A DNA stretch of 64,000 bases, from the NCBI GenBank assembly GCA_025927765.1, contig JAICKU010000011.1, positions 1 to 64,000 of the forward strand, written 5' to 3'. This stretch comes from Burkholderiales bacterium (GTDB lineage Bacteria > Pseudomonadota > Gammaproteobacteria > Burkholderiales > Casimicrobiaceae). The number at the start of each line of letters is the position of its first letter. Position 1 is the first letter of the stretch. Below are positions 11,369-21,011 of the stretch, piece after piece. A model generated the notes under the pieces. It saw nothing but the letters and a program-made list of their open reading frames with translations. It had not been told where the DNA came from and searched no databases. The translations under genes and the position numbers were made by a program.

Positions 11369-12834
11369 GCGGCGCCTTCGGTTCGATCGTCGAGCTCGCG
11401 GCAGGCCTTCGTGCGCGCGAATGGTCGTGCGTCGAGCTCGCGACCGATACGCTCGCGCGGCTACGCGATTCGCAAGCGGCGGTCAACGCGTTCATCAGCG
11501 TCGACGAGGAAGGTGCGCTCGCGCAGGCGCGCGCCGCCGACGCACGCCTCGGCGCGGGCGATGCGCCCGTGCTGACCGGCATTCCGATCGCGCACAAGGA
11601 CGTGCTGATGACGAGAGGGCTGCGCACCACCTGCGCGTCGCGGATGCTCGAGCGCTTCGTCGCGCCCTACGACGCGCACGTCGTCGCGCGGCTGCGCGAG
11701 GCCGGCACCGTGCTCGTCGGCAAGACGAACATGGACGAGTTCGCAATGGGCTCGTCGTCGGAGACGTCGTACTTCGGGCCGGTGCGCAATCCATGGAGCG
11801 CCGAATGCGTGCCGGGCGGCAGTTCCGGCGGCTCGGCGGCGGCCGTTGCCGCGGGCATCGTGCCCGCGACCACCGGCACCGACACCGGCGGGTCCATTCG
11901 GCAACCCGCCGCGCTCACCGGCATCTGCGGCCTGAAGCCCACGTACGGCCTGTGCTCGCGCTACGGCCTCGTTGCGTTCGCGTCGAGCCTCGACACGCCC
12001 GGCCCGTTCGCGCATACCGCGCACGATTGCGCACTGCTGCTCAATGCGATGGCCGGCCACGACGAGCGCGATTCGACGTCGGTTTCGCGAACGGCCGAGG
12101 ACTATGCGCGGCTGATCGATGCGAACGCGGGGACGAAGCCGCTCGACGGCTTGCGCATCGGCATCCCGCGCGAGTTCGCCGACGACGCGCTCGAGCCCGA
12201 CGTCGTCGCGTCCGTCGAGGAAGCGCTCGCCGCGTTGCGCTCGCTCGGCGCTTCGACCCTCGACATCACGCTGCCGCGCCTTTCGTATTGCGTGCCCGTG
12301 TACTACGTGGTCGCGCCGGCCGAAGCGTCGTCGAACCTGTCGCGCTTCGACGGCGTGCGCTATGGCCATCGCGCCGCCGAGTACGACGATCTCTTCGAGA
12401 TGTATTGCCGCACGCGCGCCGAAGGCTTCGGCGCCGAGGTGAAGCGACGCATTCTCGTCGGCACCTACGTGCTGTCGCAGGGCTACTACGACGCGTATTA
12501 CCTGAAGGCGCAGCAGGTGCGGCGCCTGATCGCCGAGGACTTCACGCGCGCGTTCGCGCAATGCGACGTGATCGCGGGCCCGACGGCGCCCACCTGCGCA
12601 TTCACGATCGGCGCGAAGGCGAACGATCCGGTGCAGATGTACCTGAACGACATCTTCACGATCGCCGCGAACCTGACCGGCATGCCGGCGATGTCGGTAC
12701 CGTGCGGGCTTTCGAAGCAGGGCCTGCCGATCGGGCTGCAGCTGCAGGCGAACTATTTCGACGAGGCGCGGCTTTTGAACGTCGCGCATCGCTTCCAGCA
12801 GGCGACCGACTGGCATTCGCGGCGGCCTTCATGA
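11365..12834 (+). CDS. gatA: Asp-tRNA(Asn)/Glu-tRNA(Gln) amidotransferase subunit A
   Basis: Amidase signature [39 protein letters not shown] overlaps gatC stop. Confidence 0.97.
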   Translation: MSGAFGSIVELAAGLRAREWSCVELATDTLARLRDSQAAVNAFISVDEEGALAQARAADARLGAGDAPVLTGIPIAHKDVLMTRGLRTTCASRMLERFVAPYDAHVVARLREAGTVLVGKTNMDEFAMGSSSETSYFGPVRNPWSAECVPGGSSGGSAAAVAAGIVPATTGTDTGGSIRQPAALTGICGLKPTYGLCSRYGLVAFASSLDTPGPFAHTAHDCALLLNAMAGHDERDSTSVSRTAEDYARLIDANAGTKPLDGLRIGIPREFADDALEPDVVASVEEALAALRSLGASTLDITLPRLSYCVPVYYVVAPAEASSNLSRFDGVRYGHRAAEYDDLFEMYCRTRAEGFGAEVKRRILVGTYVLSQGYYDAYYLKAQQVRRLIAEDFTRAFAQCDVIAGPTAPTCAFTIGAKANDPVQMYLNDIFTIAANLTGMPAMSVPCGLSKQGLPIGLQLQANYFDEARLLNVAHRFQQATDWHSRRPS

Positions 12835-14303
12835 GGTTCGAAATCGTCATCGGCCTCGAGACGCACGCACAGCTGTCGACGTCGTCGAAGATCTTTTCCA
12901 GCGCGTCCACGGCGTTCGGTGCGCCGCCGAACACGCAGGCATCCGCCGTCGACATCGCCTTGCCGGGCGTGCTGCCGGTGCTGAACCGCGGCGCAGTCGA
13001 GCGCGCGATCCGCTTCGGCCTCGCCGTCGGCGGGACGATCAACCGCCGCAGCGTGTTCGCGCGCAAGAACTACTTCTATCCCGATCTCCCCAAGGGCTAC
13101 CAGATCTCGCAGTACGAGACGCCGGTGGTGTCGGGCGGCAGCGTCACGATCGTCACCGACACGGGCGAGAAATCGGTCCGCCTGGTGCGCGCGCATCTCG
13201 AGGAGGACGCCGGCAAGTCGGTGCACGAAGGATTGCCGCCGGAGTTGGGCGACGTGTCGGGCATCGATCTCAATCGCGCGGGCATGCCGCTGCTCGAGAT
13301 CGTGACCGAGCCCGACATGCGCAGCGCCGCGGAAGCCATCGCGTACGCGAAGACGCTGCACGCGCTCGTCACGTGGATCGGCATCTGCGACGGGGACATG
13401 CAGGAGGGCAACTTCCGCTGCGACGCGAACGTGTCGGTGCGAAGACCCGGCGAGCCGCTCGGCACGCGCTGCGAGATCAAGAACCTGAACAGCTTTCGCT
13501 TCCTCGCGCAGGCGATCGAATACGAGGCGCGACGGCAGATCGAATTGATCGAGGACGGCGGGCGCGTCGAGCAGGAGACGCGCCTCTACGACCCCGATCG
13601 CGACGAAACGCGGTCGATGCGCAGCAAGGAAGACGCGCAGGACTACCGTTACTTTCCCGATCCGGACCTGCCGACGCTCGTGATCGACGACGCGTGGATC
13701 GCGCGCGTGCGCGATGCGATGCCCGAGCTGCCGGACGCCTTGCGCGCGCGTCTCGTGCAAGCCTACGGTCTCACTCCATACGACGCGGAACAGCTCACGC
13801 TGTCACGCGCACTCGTCGATTACTACGAGGCGGTGACGCAGGCGCTCGAGGCGCGCGACGCGGCGGCGTACAAGCTCGCGGCGAACTGGGTGCTCGGCGA
13901 ATTCAGCGCAGCGCGCAATCGCGCCGACGTGGCGATCGAGCATGCGAAGGTGTCGCCGCGTGCGCTCGCAGGCCTCCTTCGGCGCATCGCCGATCACACG
14001 ATCTCCGGCAAGATCGCGAAGGACGTGTTCGACACGATGTGGTCGGGCGAGGGGAGTGGCGACGATGCGGCCGACGCGATCATCGAGCGGCGCGGACTGC
14101 GGCAGATCTCGGACACGTCGGCGATCGAAGCGCTGGTGAACGACGTGCTCGCGAAGAACGCGGCGATGGTCGAAGAATATCGCGCGGGCAAGGACAAGGC
14201 GGTGAATGCGCTCGTCGGCCAGGTGATGAAGGCATCGAAGGGCAAGGCCAATCCCACGCAGGTGAACGAAATCCTGCGTCGCGTGCTCGCGAGCGGAAAG
14301 TAG
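12831..14303 (+). CDS. gatB: Asp-tRNA(Asn)/Glu-tRNA(Gln) amidotransferase subunit B
   Basis: [44 protein letters not shown] overlaps gatA stop. Confidence 0.97.
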   Translation: MRFEIVIGLETHAQLSTSSKIFSSASTAFGAPPNTQASAVDIALPGVLPVLNRGAVERAIRFGLAVGGTINRRSVFARKNYFYPDLPKGYQISQYETPVVSGGSVTIVTDTGEKSVRLVRAHLEEDAGKSVHEGLPPELGDVSGIDLNRAGMPLLEIVTEPDMRSAAEAIAYAKTLHALVTWIGICDGDMQEGNFRCDANVSVRRPGEPLGTRCEIKNLNSFRFLAQAIEYEARRQIELIEDGGRVEQETRLYDPDRDETRSMRSKEDAQDYRYFPDPDLPTLVIDDAWIARVRDAMPELPDALRARLVQAYGLTPYDAEQLTLSRALVDYYEAVTQALEARDAAAYKLAANWVLGEFSAARNRADVAIEHAKVSPRALAGLLRRIADHTISGKIAKDVFDTMWSGEGSGDDAADAIIERRGLRQISDTSAIEALVNDVLAKNAAMVEEYRAGKDKAVNALVGQVMKASKGKANPTQVNEILRRVLASGK

Positions 14304-14379
14304 GATCAGACTCTACTTTCGACACCGAGCGAGCTTCGATTCGAACCGCCCCGAAAAGCAGAGTCCGATCCTGCTTTCC
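14295..14379. repeat. palindromic repeat variant, copy 5; contains the gatB stop codon
   Basis: GGAAAGTAGGATCAGACTCTACTTTC versus inverted GAAAAGCAGAGTCCGATCCTGCTTTCC. Confidence 0.75.
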
Positions 14380-14501
14380 GGCCACCGCGTCGGACATCGC
14401 ACGACAGCATTTGCCGCGATCGTCCGTCGCGCTGTGCCGGAACCTCGTCGGCGCGCGGCTTTCCATGATGAATCGTCTCGAATTCATCCAAGCCGCCAAG
14501 G

Positions 14502-14954
14502 ATGCCCGCGCGAAAGCTCGCCGTTCTCGCCACTTTCATCACCTTTGCGCTTTGCGCGTGCAGTGACGCGCAAGCGCTCGACGCCCGCACGCACACGCAT
14601 GGTGCAAAACACCCTCGCATCGCGAAGGCCATCCAGCACGGCAAGATTTCCTGGTATGGACGCGCGTTCGCCGGACACAGGACCGCCAGCGGGGAACGGT
14701 TCGATCCGCATGCATTGACGATGGCGCATCGATCGCTGCCGCTCGGCACGATCGTGTTCGTGATCAACGACGACAACGGGCGCGGGGTCACGCTACGCGT
14801 CAACGATCGCGGCCCTTACTGCGACGGTCGCGTCGCCGACGTCTCGCGCGCGGCGTCGCGCGAACTCGGCTTCCAGGCGTTCGGCATCGTCGAGGCGACG
14901 ATCGAGGTGCTGTGGGTGCCGCCGGCGAGCGGCGACGCGTCCGCCATCAGCTGA
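14502..14954 (+). CDS. RlpA-like septal ring lytic transglycosylase family protein
   Basis: ISWYGRAFAGHRTASGERFDPHALTMAHRSLPLGTIVFV...RVNDRGPYCDGRVADVS double-psi beta-barrel signature. Confidence 0.9.
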   Translation: MPARKLAVLATFITFALCACSDAQALDARTHTHGAKHPRIAKAIQHGKISWYGRAFAGHRTASGERFDPHALTMAHRSLPLGTIVFVINDDNGRGVTLRVNDRGPYCDGRVADVSRAASRELGFQAFGIVEATIEVLWVPPASGDASAIS

Positions 14955-15027
14955 CGCCTGACGACTGCTCATGGCACAGCGCCGCCCGGGCGCGCGCCCG
15001 GGCGGCGACGTCGGGCGACGGCGGCGG

Positions 15028-15201
15028 CTAGAACACCAGCACGCCGAGCAGCACGCCGAAGATCAGCACGATCAGGAAGATCACGAGCGCGATGAAGAAC
15101 AGGACCTTGGCGACGGTCCGCGCGCCCGATGCCACGCCCGTGAAGCCGAAGAAGCCGGCGATGAGCGAGATCACGAAAAAGATGATGGCCCACTTGATCA
15201 T
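15028..15201 (-). CDS. DUF1328 domain-containing small membrane protein
   Basis: 57-aa ORF below the track cutoff: [57 protein letters not shown]. Confidence 0.85.
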   Translation of the reverse strand: MIKWAIIFFVISLIAGFFGFTGVASGARTVAKVLFFIALVIFLIVLIFGVLLGVLVF

Positions 15202-15338
15202 TGCCGACCTCCTTGATGTTGTTGTCCGCCTTGCAAGGACTGCGGCAGGGCGGCGTCGGTTCCCCGGGGCTTAGGGGATCCTTGGATTCAGCGACCGGGC
15301 AGTGGGGCAGCTGCGCTTGGATCCCGGCGCCGGGTCCC

Positions 15339-17003
15339 TCAGTGCATCAGCGGCTTGTACCGCGGCCGGTGCGGCTTCGCCCCTTCCTCGCCGAGCCGCT
15401 TCCTCTTGTCCGCTTCGTATTCCTGGTAGTTGCCCTCGTAGAACACCCACTTCGAGTCGTCCTCCGCCGCGAGAATGTGCGTGGCGATCCGGTCGAGGAA
15501 CCAGCGATCGTGCGAGATCACGAGCGCGCTGCCCGCGAATTCCGTCAGCGCCTCCTCGAGCGCACGCAGCGTCTCGACGTCGAGGTCGTTCGACGGCTCG
15601 TCGAGCAGCAGCACGTTACCGCCCTTCAGCAGCGTGGCCGCAAGATGCAGCCGCCCGCGCTCGCCGCCGGAAAGCTGGCCCACGTTCTTCTGCTGGTCGC
15701 TGCCCTTGAAGTTGAAGCGGCCGAGGTAGGCGCGCGAGGGCATCTCGAACTTGCCGACGTTGATGATGTCGAGGCCACCCGAGATCGCCTGCCACGCCGT
15801 CTTGTCGTTCGGCAGCGCTTCGCGCGTCTGGTCGACGACGGCAAGTTGCGCGGTGTGGCCGATGATCACCTCGCCGGAATCCGGCGCCTCGCGCCCGGTA
15901 ATCAGGCGAAAGAGCGTCGTCTTGCCTGCGCCGTTCGGGCCGATGACGCCGACGATCGCCCCCGGCGGCACCTTGAACGACAGGTCGTCGATCAGCAGTC
16001 GATCGCCGAAGCCCTTGCTCACGTTGAGGAACTCGATCACCTCGTTGCCGAGGCGCTCCGCGACCGGAATGAAGATCTCCTGCGTCTCGTTGCGCTTCTG
16101 GTGCTCGTACGACGACAGTTCCTCGAAGCGCGCGATGCGCGCCTTCGCCTTCGCCTGCCGGCCCTTGGGATTCGAGCGCACCCACTCGAGCTCGCGCTGT
16201 ACCGCCTTGAGGCGCGCCGCTTCCTGCTTCGCCTCGCGCGCGAGACGCTCCTCCTTCTGCGTCAGCCACGAGGTGTAGTTGCCCTTCCACGGGATGCCGT
16301 AGCCGCGGTCGAGCTCGAGGATCCACTCGGCGGCGTTGTCGAGGAAATAGCGGTCGTGCGTGACGGCGATCACGGTGCCGGGAAACTTCGCGAGGTACTG
16401 CTCGAGCCACTCGACGCTCTCGGCGTCGAGGTGGTTGGTCGGCTCGTCGAGGAGCAGCATGTCGGGCTTCGACAGCAACAACCGGCACAGCGCGACCCGG
16501 CGCTTCTCGCCGCCGGACAGGTTGCCGATCTTCGCGTCCCACGGCGGCAGCCGCAGCGCGTCGGCGGCAATCTCCATCTGCACGCCGGCATTGGCGCCGG
16601 CGCTTGCGATGATCGCCTCCAGGCGCGCCTGCTCGACTGCGAGGCCGTCGAAGTCGGCATCGGGCTCGGCGTACGCGGCGTACACCTCGTCGAGGCGCGC
16701 CTTGGCACCCAGCACCTCGCCCATGCCCTCCTCGACGATGCTCCGGACCGTCGCCTCCGGATCGAGCTTCGGCTCCTGCGGCAGGAAGCCGATCCGAAGG
16801 TCGGGCATCGGCGTCGCTTCGCCTTCGTATTCCTTGTCCTCGCCCGCCATGATGCGAAGCAGGCTCGACTTGCCGGCACCGTTCAAGCCGAGCACGCCGA
16901 TCTTGGCGCCGGGGAAAAACGACAGCGAGATGTCTTTAAGGATGACGCGCTTGGGCGGGACGAGCTTGCCCACACGATTCATCGTGTAAACGTATTGAGC
17001 CAT
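15339..17003 (-). CDS. ettA: energy-dependent translational throttle protein EttA (ABC-F)
   Basis: MAQYVYTMNRVGKLVPPKRVILKDISLSFFPGAKIGVLGLNGAGKSSLLRIMAG; two ABC cassettes; upstream extension of the track ORF ignored. Confidence 0.95.
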   Translation of the reverse strand: MAQYVYTMNRVGKLVPPKRVILKDISLSFFPGAKIGVLGLNGAGKSSLLRIMAGEDKEYEGEATPMPDLRIGFLPQEPKLDPEATVRSIVEEGMGEVLGAKARLDEVYAAYAEPDADFDGLAVEQARLEAIIASAGANAGVQMEIAADALRLPPWDAKIGNLSGGEKRRVALCRLLLSKPDMLLLDEPTNHLDAESVEWLEQYLAKFPGTVIAVTHDRYFLDNAAEWILELDRGYGIPWKGNYTSWLTQKEERLAREAKQEAARLKAVQRELEWVRSNPKGRQAKAKARIARFEELSSYEHQKRNETQEIFIPVAERLGNEVIEFLNVSKGFGDRLLIDDLSFKVPPGAIVGVIGPNGAGKTTLFRLITGREAPDSGEVIIGHTAQLAVVDQTREALPNDKTAWQAISGGLDIINVGKFEMPSRAYLGRFNFKGSDQQKNVGQLSGGERGRLHLAATLLKGGNVLLLDEPSNDLDVETLRALEEALTEFAGSALVISHDRWFLDRIATHILAAEDDSKWVFYEGNYQEYEADKRKRLGEEGAKPHRPRYKPLMH

Positions 17004-17116
17004 GGAATGCGACCGCGGAAGGTTGAGACCAAACGCGCGATTATCGCAGGCGCCCCCGTGCGCGCCGCTGCTCGCCGAAACGAGCGTGGGCAATGCCGGT
17101 CGCGACGCGCGCGAGG

Positions 17117-17983
17117 TTATGCTGCGACGTCTGCGTTGCGGCGAGCCCAGAAGGTCACGCGGCGCTCGATCAACGCGAAGATCGCGTACATCGCGACGCC
17201 GAGCACCGCGAGCAGGAACACGCCCGCGAAAACCAGCGGGACGTCGAACGTCGAACTCGCGAGGATCATCATGCTGCCGATGCCGATGTTGGCGGCCACC
17301 GTTTCGGCCACGACGGTCCCGACGAACGCCAGCGACACTGCGATCTTGAGCGAGGCGAAGAAATAGGGCATCGACCGCGGCAGCCCCACGCGGCGGAGCA
17401 CGTCGAGCTTGCTCGCACCGAGTGCGCGCAAGACGTCCTCGAGCTCGGGCTCGGTCGTCGCAAGTCCCGTCGCTACGTTCACCACCACGGGAAACAGGCA
17501 CATGATCGCCGCCGTCAGAATTGCCGGGATCGTGCCGATGCCGAACCAGATCACGAGAATCGGCACGACGGCGATCTTCGGCACGCTGTAGAAGCCGATG
17601 AGCAGCGGATACGTGACGCGATAGACGAAGCGTGACAGGCCGACACAGGCGCCAATCGCGGCACCCACGAGTACGCCGAGCGCAAAGCCGACGATCGTCG
17701 TATAGAGCGTTTGAATCGCGTTGGGCAGGATCGCCGGCCACTTGGCGATCAGCACGCCCAGGAACTCGCTTGGCTTCGGCAAAATGAATACGGGCACGTT
17801 GAACACCCGGCAGACAATCTCCCAAACGACGAAGAACAGCACGATCGCGAGCGCCGGGAACACCTTGTCGGGGGCGGCGAGCTCGCGAAGACTTTTTGCG
17901 ATCCGTCCGCGCGTGCTGCCCGACCGTGCGCGCGCGTCCATCGTCGTGCGGCTGACCGTATCAAGCTCGTCTACCGTTCGCAT
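17117..17983 (-). CDS. ABC transporter permease (SsuC/TauC-type)
   Basis: BPD permease; EPELEDVLRALGASKLDVLRRVGLPRSMPYFFASLKIAVSLAFVGTVVAE. Confidence 0.9.
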   Translation of the reverse strand: MRTVDELDTVSRTTMDARARSGSTRGRIAKSLRELAAPDKVFPALAIVLFFVVWEIVCRVFNVPVFILPKPSEFLGVLIAKWPAILPNAIQTLYTTIVGFALGVLVGAAIGACVGLSRFVYRVTYPLLIGFYSVPKIAVVPILVIWFGIGTIPAILTAAIMCLFPVVVNVATGLATTEPELEDVLRALGASKLDVLRRVGLPRSMPYFFASLKIAVSLAFVGTVVAETVAANIGIGSMMILASSTFDVPLVFAGVFLLAVLGVAMYAIFALIERRVTFWARRNADVAA

Positions 17984-17991
17984 CGGAAGCC

Positions 17992-18837
17992 CTATACGCC
18001 GCGATCGTGGGAGATGTGACTGCGCAGCTCGTGAACGAGCTGCGAAGCCGTATCGGTGAAGAGATCATCGAGCGTGCGCGGCCGCCGAATGTCGACGCGA
18101 TGCGACGTGAGCACGCGCCCAGGGCGCGCGCTCATCACGTGCACGGTGTCGGCGAGGAATACCGCCTCGCGCAGATCGTGCGTCACGAGGATGACGGTCG
18201 GATGGCGCTCCATCCAGAGCTTCTGCAGGACCTGCCACAGGTCCTCGCGCGTGAACGCGTCGAGCGCGCCGAACGGCTCGTCGAGCAGAAGCAGCCGCGG
18301 GTCGTGGATCAGCGCGCGGCAAAGCGAGGCGCGCTGCAGCATCCCGCCCGACAGCTCCCACGGATACTTGTCGGCGAAGTGGGCGAGTCCCACTTCCGCG
18401 AGCAGGCCGCGCGCCATCTCGCGGTATTCCTCCTTCTTCGCCCGGAACTGGCTGCGATGCGGCTCGACGATCTGCAACGGCATCAGCACGTTGTCGATCG
18501 TGCGGAGCCAGGGCAGCATCGTCGGGTTCTGGAACGCCATGCCGACGATCTTGATCGGCTTGACGACCGCGCTGCCCCCGACCAGCACCTCGCCCGACGA
18601 CGGCCGTCGCAAGCCGGACGCGAGCTTCAAGAGCGATGACTTGCCGCACCCGCTGGGACCGACGATCGCGACGAATTCGCCGCGCCGCAGAGTCATGTTC
18701 GTCTCGTCGAGCGCGAGCGTCGAGCTGTCGTCGCCGACCTGGTAATTGAGCCGGACGTTCTGGACGTCGACGAACACGTCGTCGGCGTCCCGGTCGCCGG
18801 GCGCCGCCGCGACGGCCGTACCGATTCCGTTCGTCAT
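17992..18837 (-). CDS. ABC transporter ATP-binding protein (SsuB/TauB-type)
   Basis: GPSGCGKSS Walker A, LSGGMLQRASLCRALIHDPRLLLLDEPFGALD. Confidence 0.93.
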   Translation of the reverse strand: MTNGIGTAVAAAPGDRDADDVFVDVQNVRLNYQVGDDSSTLALDETNMTLRRGEFVAIVGPSGCGKSSLLKLASGLRRPSSGEVLVGGSAVVKPIKIVGMAFQNPTMLPWLRTIDNVLMPLQIVEPHRSQFRAKKEEYREMARGLLAEVGLAHFADKYPWELSGGMLQRASLCRALIHDPRLLLLDEPFGALDAFTREDLWQVLQKLWMERHPTVILVTHDLREAVFLADTVHVMSARPGRVLTSHRVDIRRPRTLDDLFTDTASQLVHELRSHISHDRGV

Positions 18838-18841
18838 CGGA

Positions 18842-19891
18842 TCATTCCGGCTTGAGCTCGTGGATGTTGCGTAGATCGCGTGCGGGCAGGAACTCGCGCG
18901 TGAACACGTCCTGCCCCGCGGGCGTGCGCTTCAAATCGTAGGCCTCGACGACGATGCCGATGCCCTTCTTCAAGTGCGCGTCGTCGACGTCGCCGATGCC
19001 GATGCGCTGCGATTCGGGCGAGAACATCTCGACGTTCACCGTGGCGATCAGGTTCTCGAGCTCGATCTTGCGGTCGAGCAGCGGCTGGCGCTTGAGCGCC
19101 GCGTCCACCCCCATGCCGGGATTGGCGAGCACGTCCTGAAAGCCCTTCGCGATCGCCCGAACGAACCCCCTGACCGCCTCGGGATGCTGCTGGATGAATT
19201 CGCGCGACACGATGATCGCGTTGCTGTAGAGGTCGAGTCCGTAGTTGCTGTACTTCATGATGTTCACGTGCTCGCCCGGGTTCGGGTAGATCTTGCGGAG
19301 GCTGAACCAGACGGTATTGATGTAGCCCGACACCGCGTCGACTTCCCCACGCACGAGCATCTGCTCACGCAGGCTCGGCTGCATATGCTTCCACTTCACC
19401 TTGCTCGCGTCGATGCCGGCGGCCTTCGCAAACGCCGGGAAGAGCTTGAACGGCGCGTCGTCCACCGGTGCGCCGAGCGTCTTGCCTTCGAGCTGCTTGG
19501 GCGACGTGATGTTCTTGTCCTTCATCGAGTAGATCGAGTAAGGCGAATTGCCGTACAGCATGAAAACCGCCTTCGGCGAGTCGTCCGGATGCTGAGCCGC
19601 GAAGACCGTCAGCGCGCTCATGTCGCCGAACCCGATGTCGTACGCCTTGCTCGCGACGCGCGTCACGGCGGCACCGGATCCTTCGCCCTGGTCCATCTGG
19701 ACATCGAGGCCCTCGGCCTTGAAGTAGCCCTTGTCCTGCGCGACGAAGAACCACGCCTGCGGGCCCTGGTACTTCCAGTTCAGCACGAAGCGGATCTTGA
19801 CCGGCTCCGCGCCGTACGCGGTGCAGGCGACCGACATCACGGCCAACGTCGCCGCGATGGTACGTAGAAAGGCGCGTATTGACATGGTCAT
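18842..19891 (-). CDS. ABC transporter substrate-binding protein (NMT1/THI5-like)
   Basis: Signal peptide; KIRFVLNWKYQGPQAWFFVAQDKGYFKAEGLDVQMDQGEGS; adjacent permease and ATPase. Confidence 0.9.
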   Translation of the reverse strand: MTMSIRAFLRTIAATLAVMSVACTAYGAEPVKIRFVLNWKYQGPQAWFFVAQDKGYFKAEGLDVQMDQGEGSGAAVTRVASKAYDIGFGDMSALTVFAAQHPDDSPKAVFMLYGNSPYSIYSMKDKNITSPKQLEGKTLGAPVDDAPFKLFPAFAKAAGIDASKVKWKHMQPSLREQMLVRGEVDAVSGYINTVWFSLRKIYPNPGEHVNIMKYSNYGLDLYSNAIIVSREFIQQHPEAVRGFVRAIAKGFQDVLANPGMGVDAALKRQPLLDRKIELENLIATVNVEMFSPESQRIGIGDVDDAHLKKGIGIVVEAYDLKRTPAGQDVFTREFLPARDLRNIHELKPE

Positions 19892-19928
19892 CCTCCTCCT
19901 TCGGTTGGCGACTTCGTACGGGGTACGA

Positions 19929-20495
19929 TCACATCCACTTCGATGCAGTCACGGGCGCGAACGCCTCGAACGCATCGAGCAGCCGGTCGGGATCGGTGTC
20001 GGCGACGATCATCGACCGATGCTGCGGCGGCAAAAAGCCTTCGGCGATCATCGTGTCGATGAAGCCGAGGAGCCCGCCGAAAAAACCGTCGACGTTGAGC
20101 AGTCCTAGCGGCTTCTCGTGACCGTCGAACTGCGCATCGACCCACATCTCGAAAAGCTCCTCGAGCGTGCCGAGGCCGCCTGGCATCGCAATGAACGCGT
20201 CGGCGAGCTCCGCCATCCGGCGCTTGCGCAGCGACCGCGTGTCGACGACGTCCGCACGTGTCAGTTGCGCGTACCGCTGGCCCTTGTCGACGAGCGAACG
20301 CGGGATGACGCCATGAACGACACCACCGCCTTCGACGACCGCATCGGCGACGATTTTCATCAGGCCCTTGCCGGTGCCGCCGAAAACGAGGTCGATCCCG
20401 CGCGCCGCGAGCGCGCGGCCGAGCGAGCGCGCGCCCTCGCCGTAGCGCGGCGAGCGGCCCTGGTTCGATCCGCAGAAGACGGCGATCCGGTTCAT
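19929..20495 (-). CDS. LOG-family (TIGR00730) nucleotide phosphoribohydrolase-like protein
   Basis: AVFCGSNQG, FGGTGKGLMKIVADAV, MPGGLGTLEELFE (PGGxGTxxE). Confidence 0.92.
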   Translation of the reverse strand: MNRIAVFCGSNQGRSPRYGEGARSLGRALAARGIDLVFGGTGKGLMKIVADAVVEGGGVVHGVIPRSLVDKGQRYAQLTRADVVDTRSLRKRRMAELADAFIAMPGGLGTLEELFEMWVDAQFDGHEKPLGLLNVDGFFGGLLGFIDTMIAEGFLPPQHRSMIVADTDPDRLLDAFEAFAPVTASKWM

Positions 20496-20562
20496 CGGTG
20501 CCTTGCGAACGCTCTGCGAGGCAAGCGTGGGGTCGTGATCCGATGTCGCGAGGCGGACGCCG

Positions 20563-20985
20563 TCAGCCGAACGTCACGGTGCCCTCGATCGCGGCGAGGC
20601 CGGCCTTCGCCACTTCGAGATCTTCCTCGCCGGTTTGCGAGCCCACGCCGATGCCGCCGATTGTCATCCCGTCGACGATGATCGGCAAACCGCCCTTCAG
20701 GTTCACGAGTTGCCCGGAGGTCGCGTGCGCGAGTCGAAATTCGAGCTCGCCCTGGATGCCGCCGGTGGGCGCGCGGCTCGAAGCGGCCGTCGAGGCCTTG
20801 CGAATCGCCGATTCGATGCTGAGCCGCTTGCCGCCGTCCATGCGGGTGAACGCGAGAAGATGACCGCCCTCGTCGACGACGGCGATGCATTGCGGCTTTT
20901 TCATCTCGACAGCCTTGCGAACGGCCGCCTCGATGATCTTCATGGCGCCCGCCTGCGTGAGGCGAAGATGTTGTTCGACGTGCAT
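20563..20985 (-). CDS. GlcG/HbpS-family (heme-binding-like) protein
   Basis: LTQAGAMKIIEAAVRKAVEMKKPQCIAVVDEGGHLLAFTRMDGG...GGLPIIVDGMTIGGIGVGS. Confidence 0.88.
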   Translation of the reverse strand: MHVEQHLRLTQAGAMKIIEAAVRKAVEMKKPQCIAVVDEGGHLLAFTRMDGGKRLSIESAIRKASTAASSRAPTGGIQGELEFRLAHATSGQLVNLKGGLPIIVDGMTIGGIGVGSQTGEEDLEVAKAGLAAIEGTVTFG

Positions 20986-21011
20986 CGATCGGTCTCCTCG
21001 CGCGCTCATGT

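Noticed and set aside
11421-14303. 960-aa ORF ending at gatB
   Set aside because: The first ~470 residues are an out-of-frame reading of gatA; the real gatB starts at 12831 overlapping the gatA stop.
17004-17825. N-terminal extension of the ettA ORF
   Set aside because: Reads the ABC permease gene out of frame; ettA begins at MAQYVYTMNRVGK (17003).
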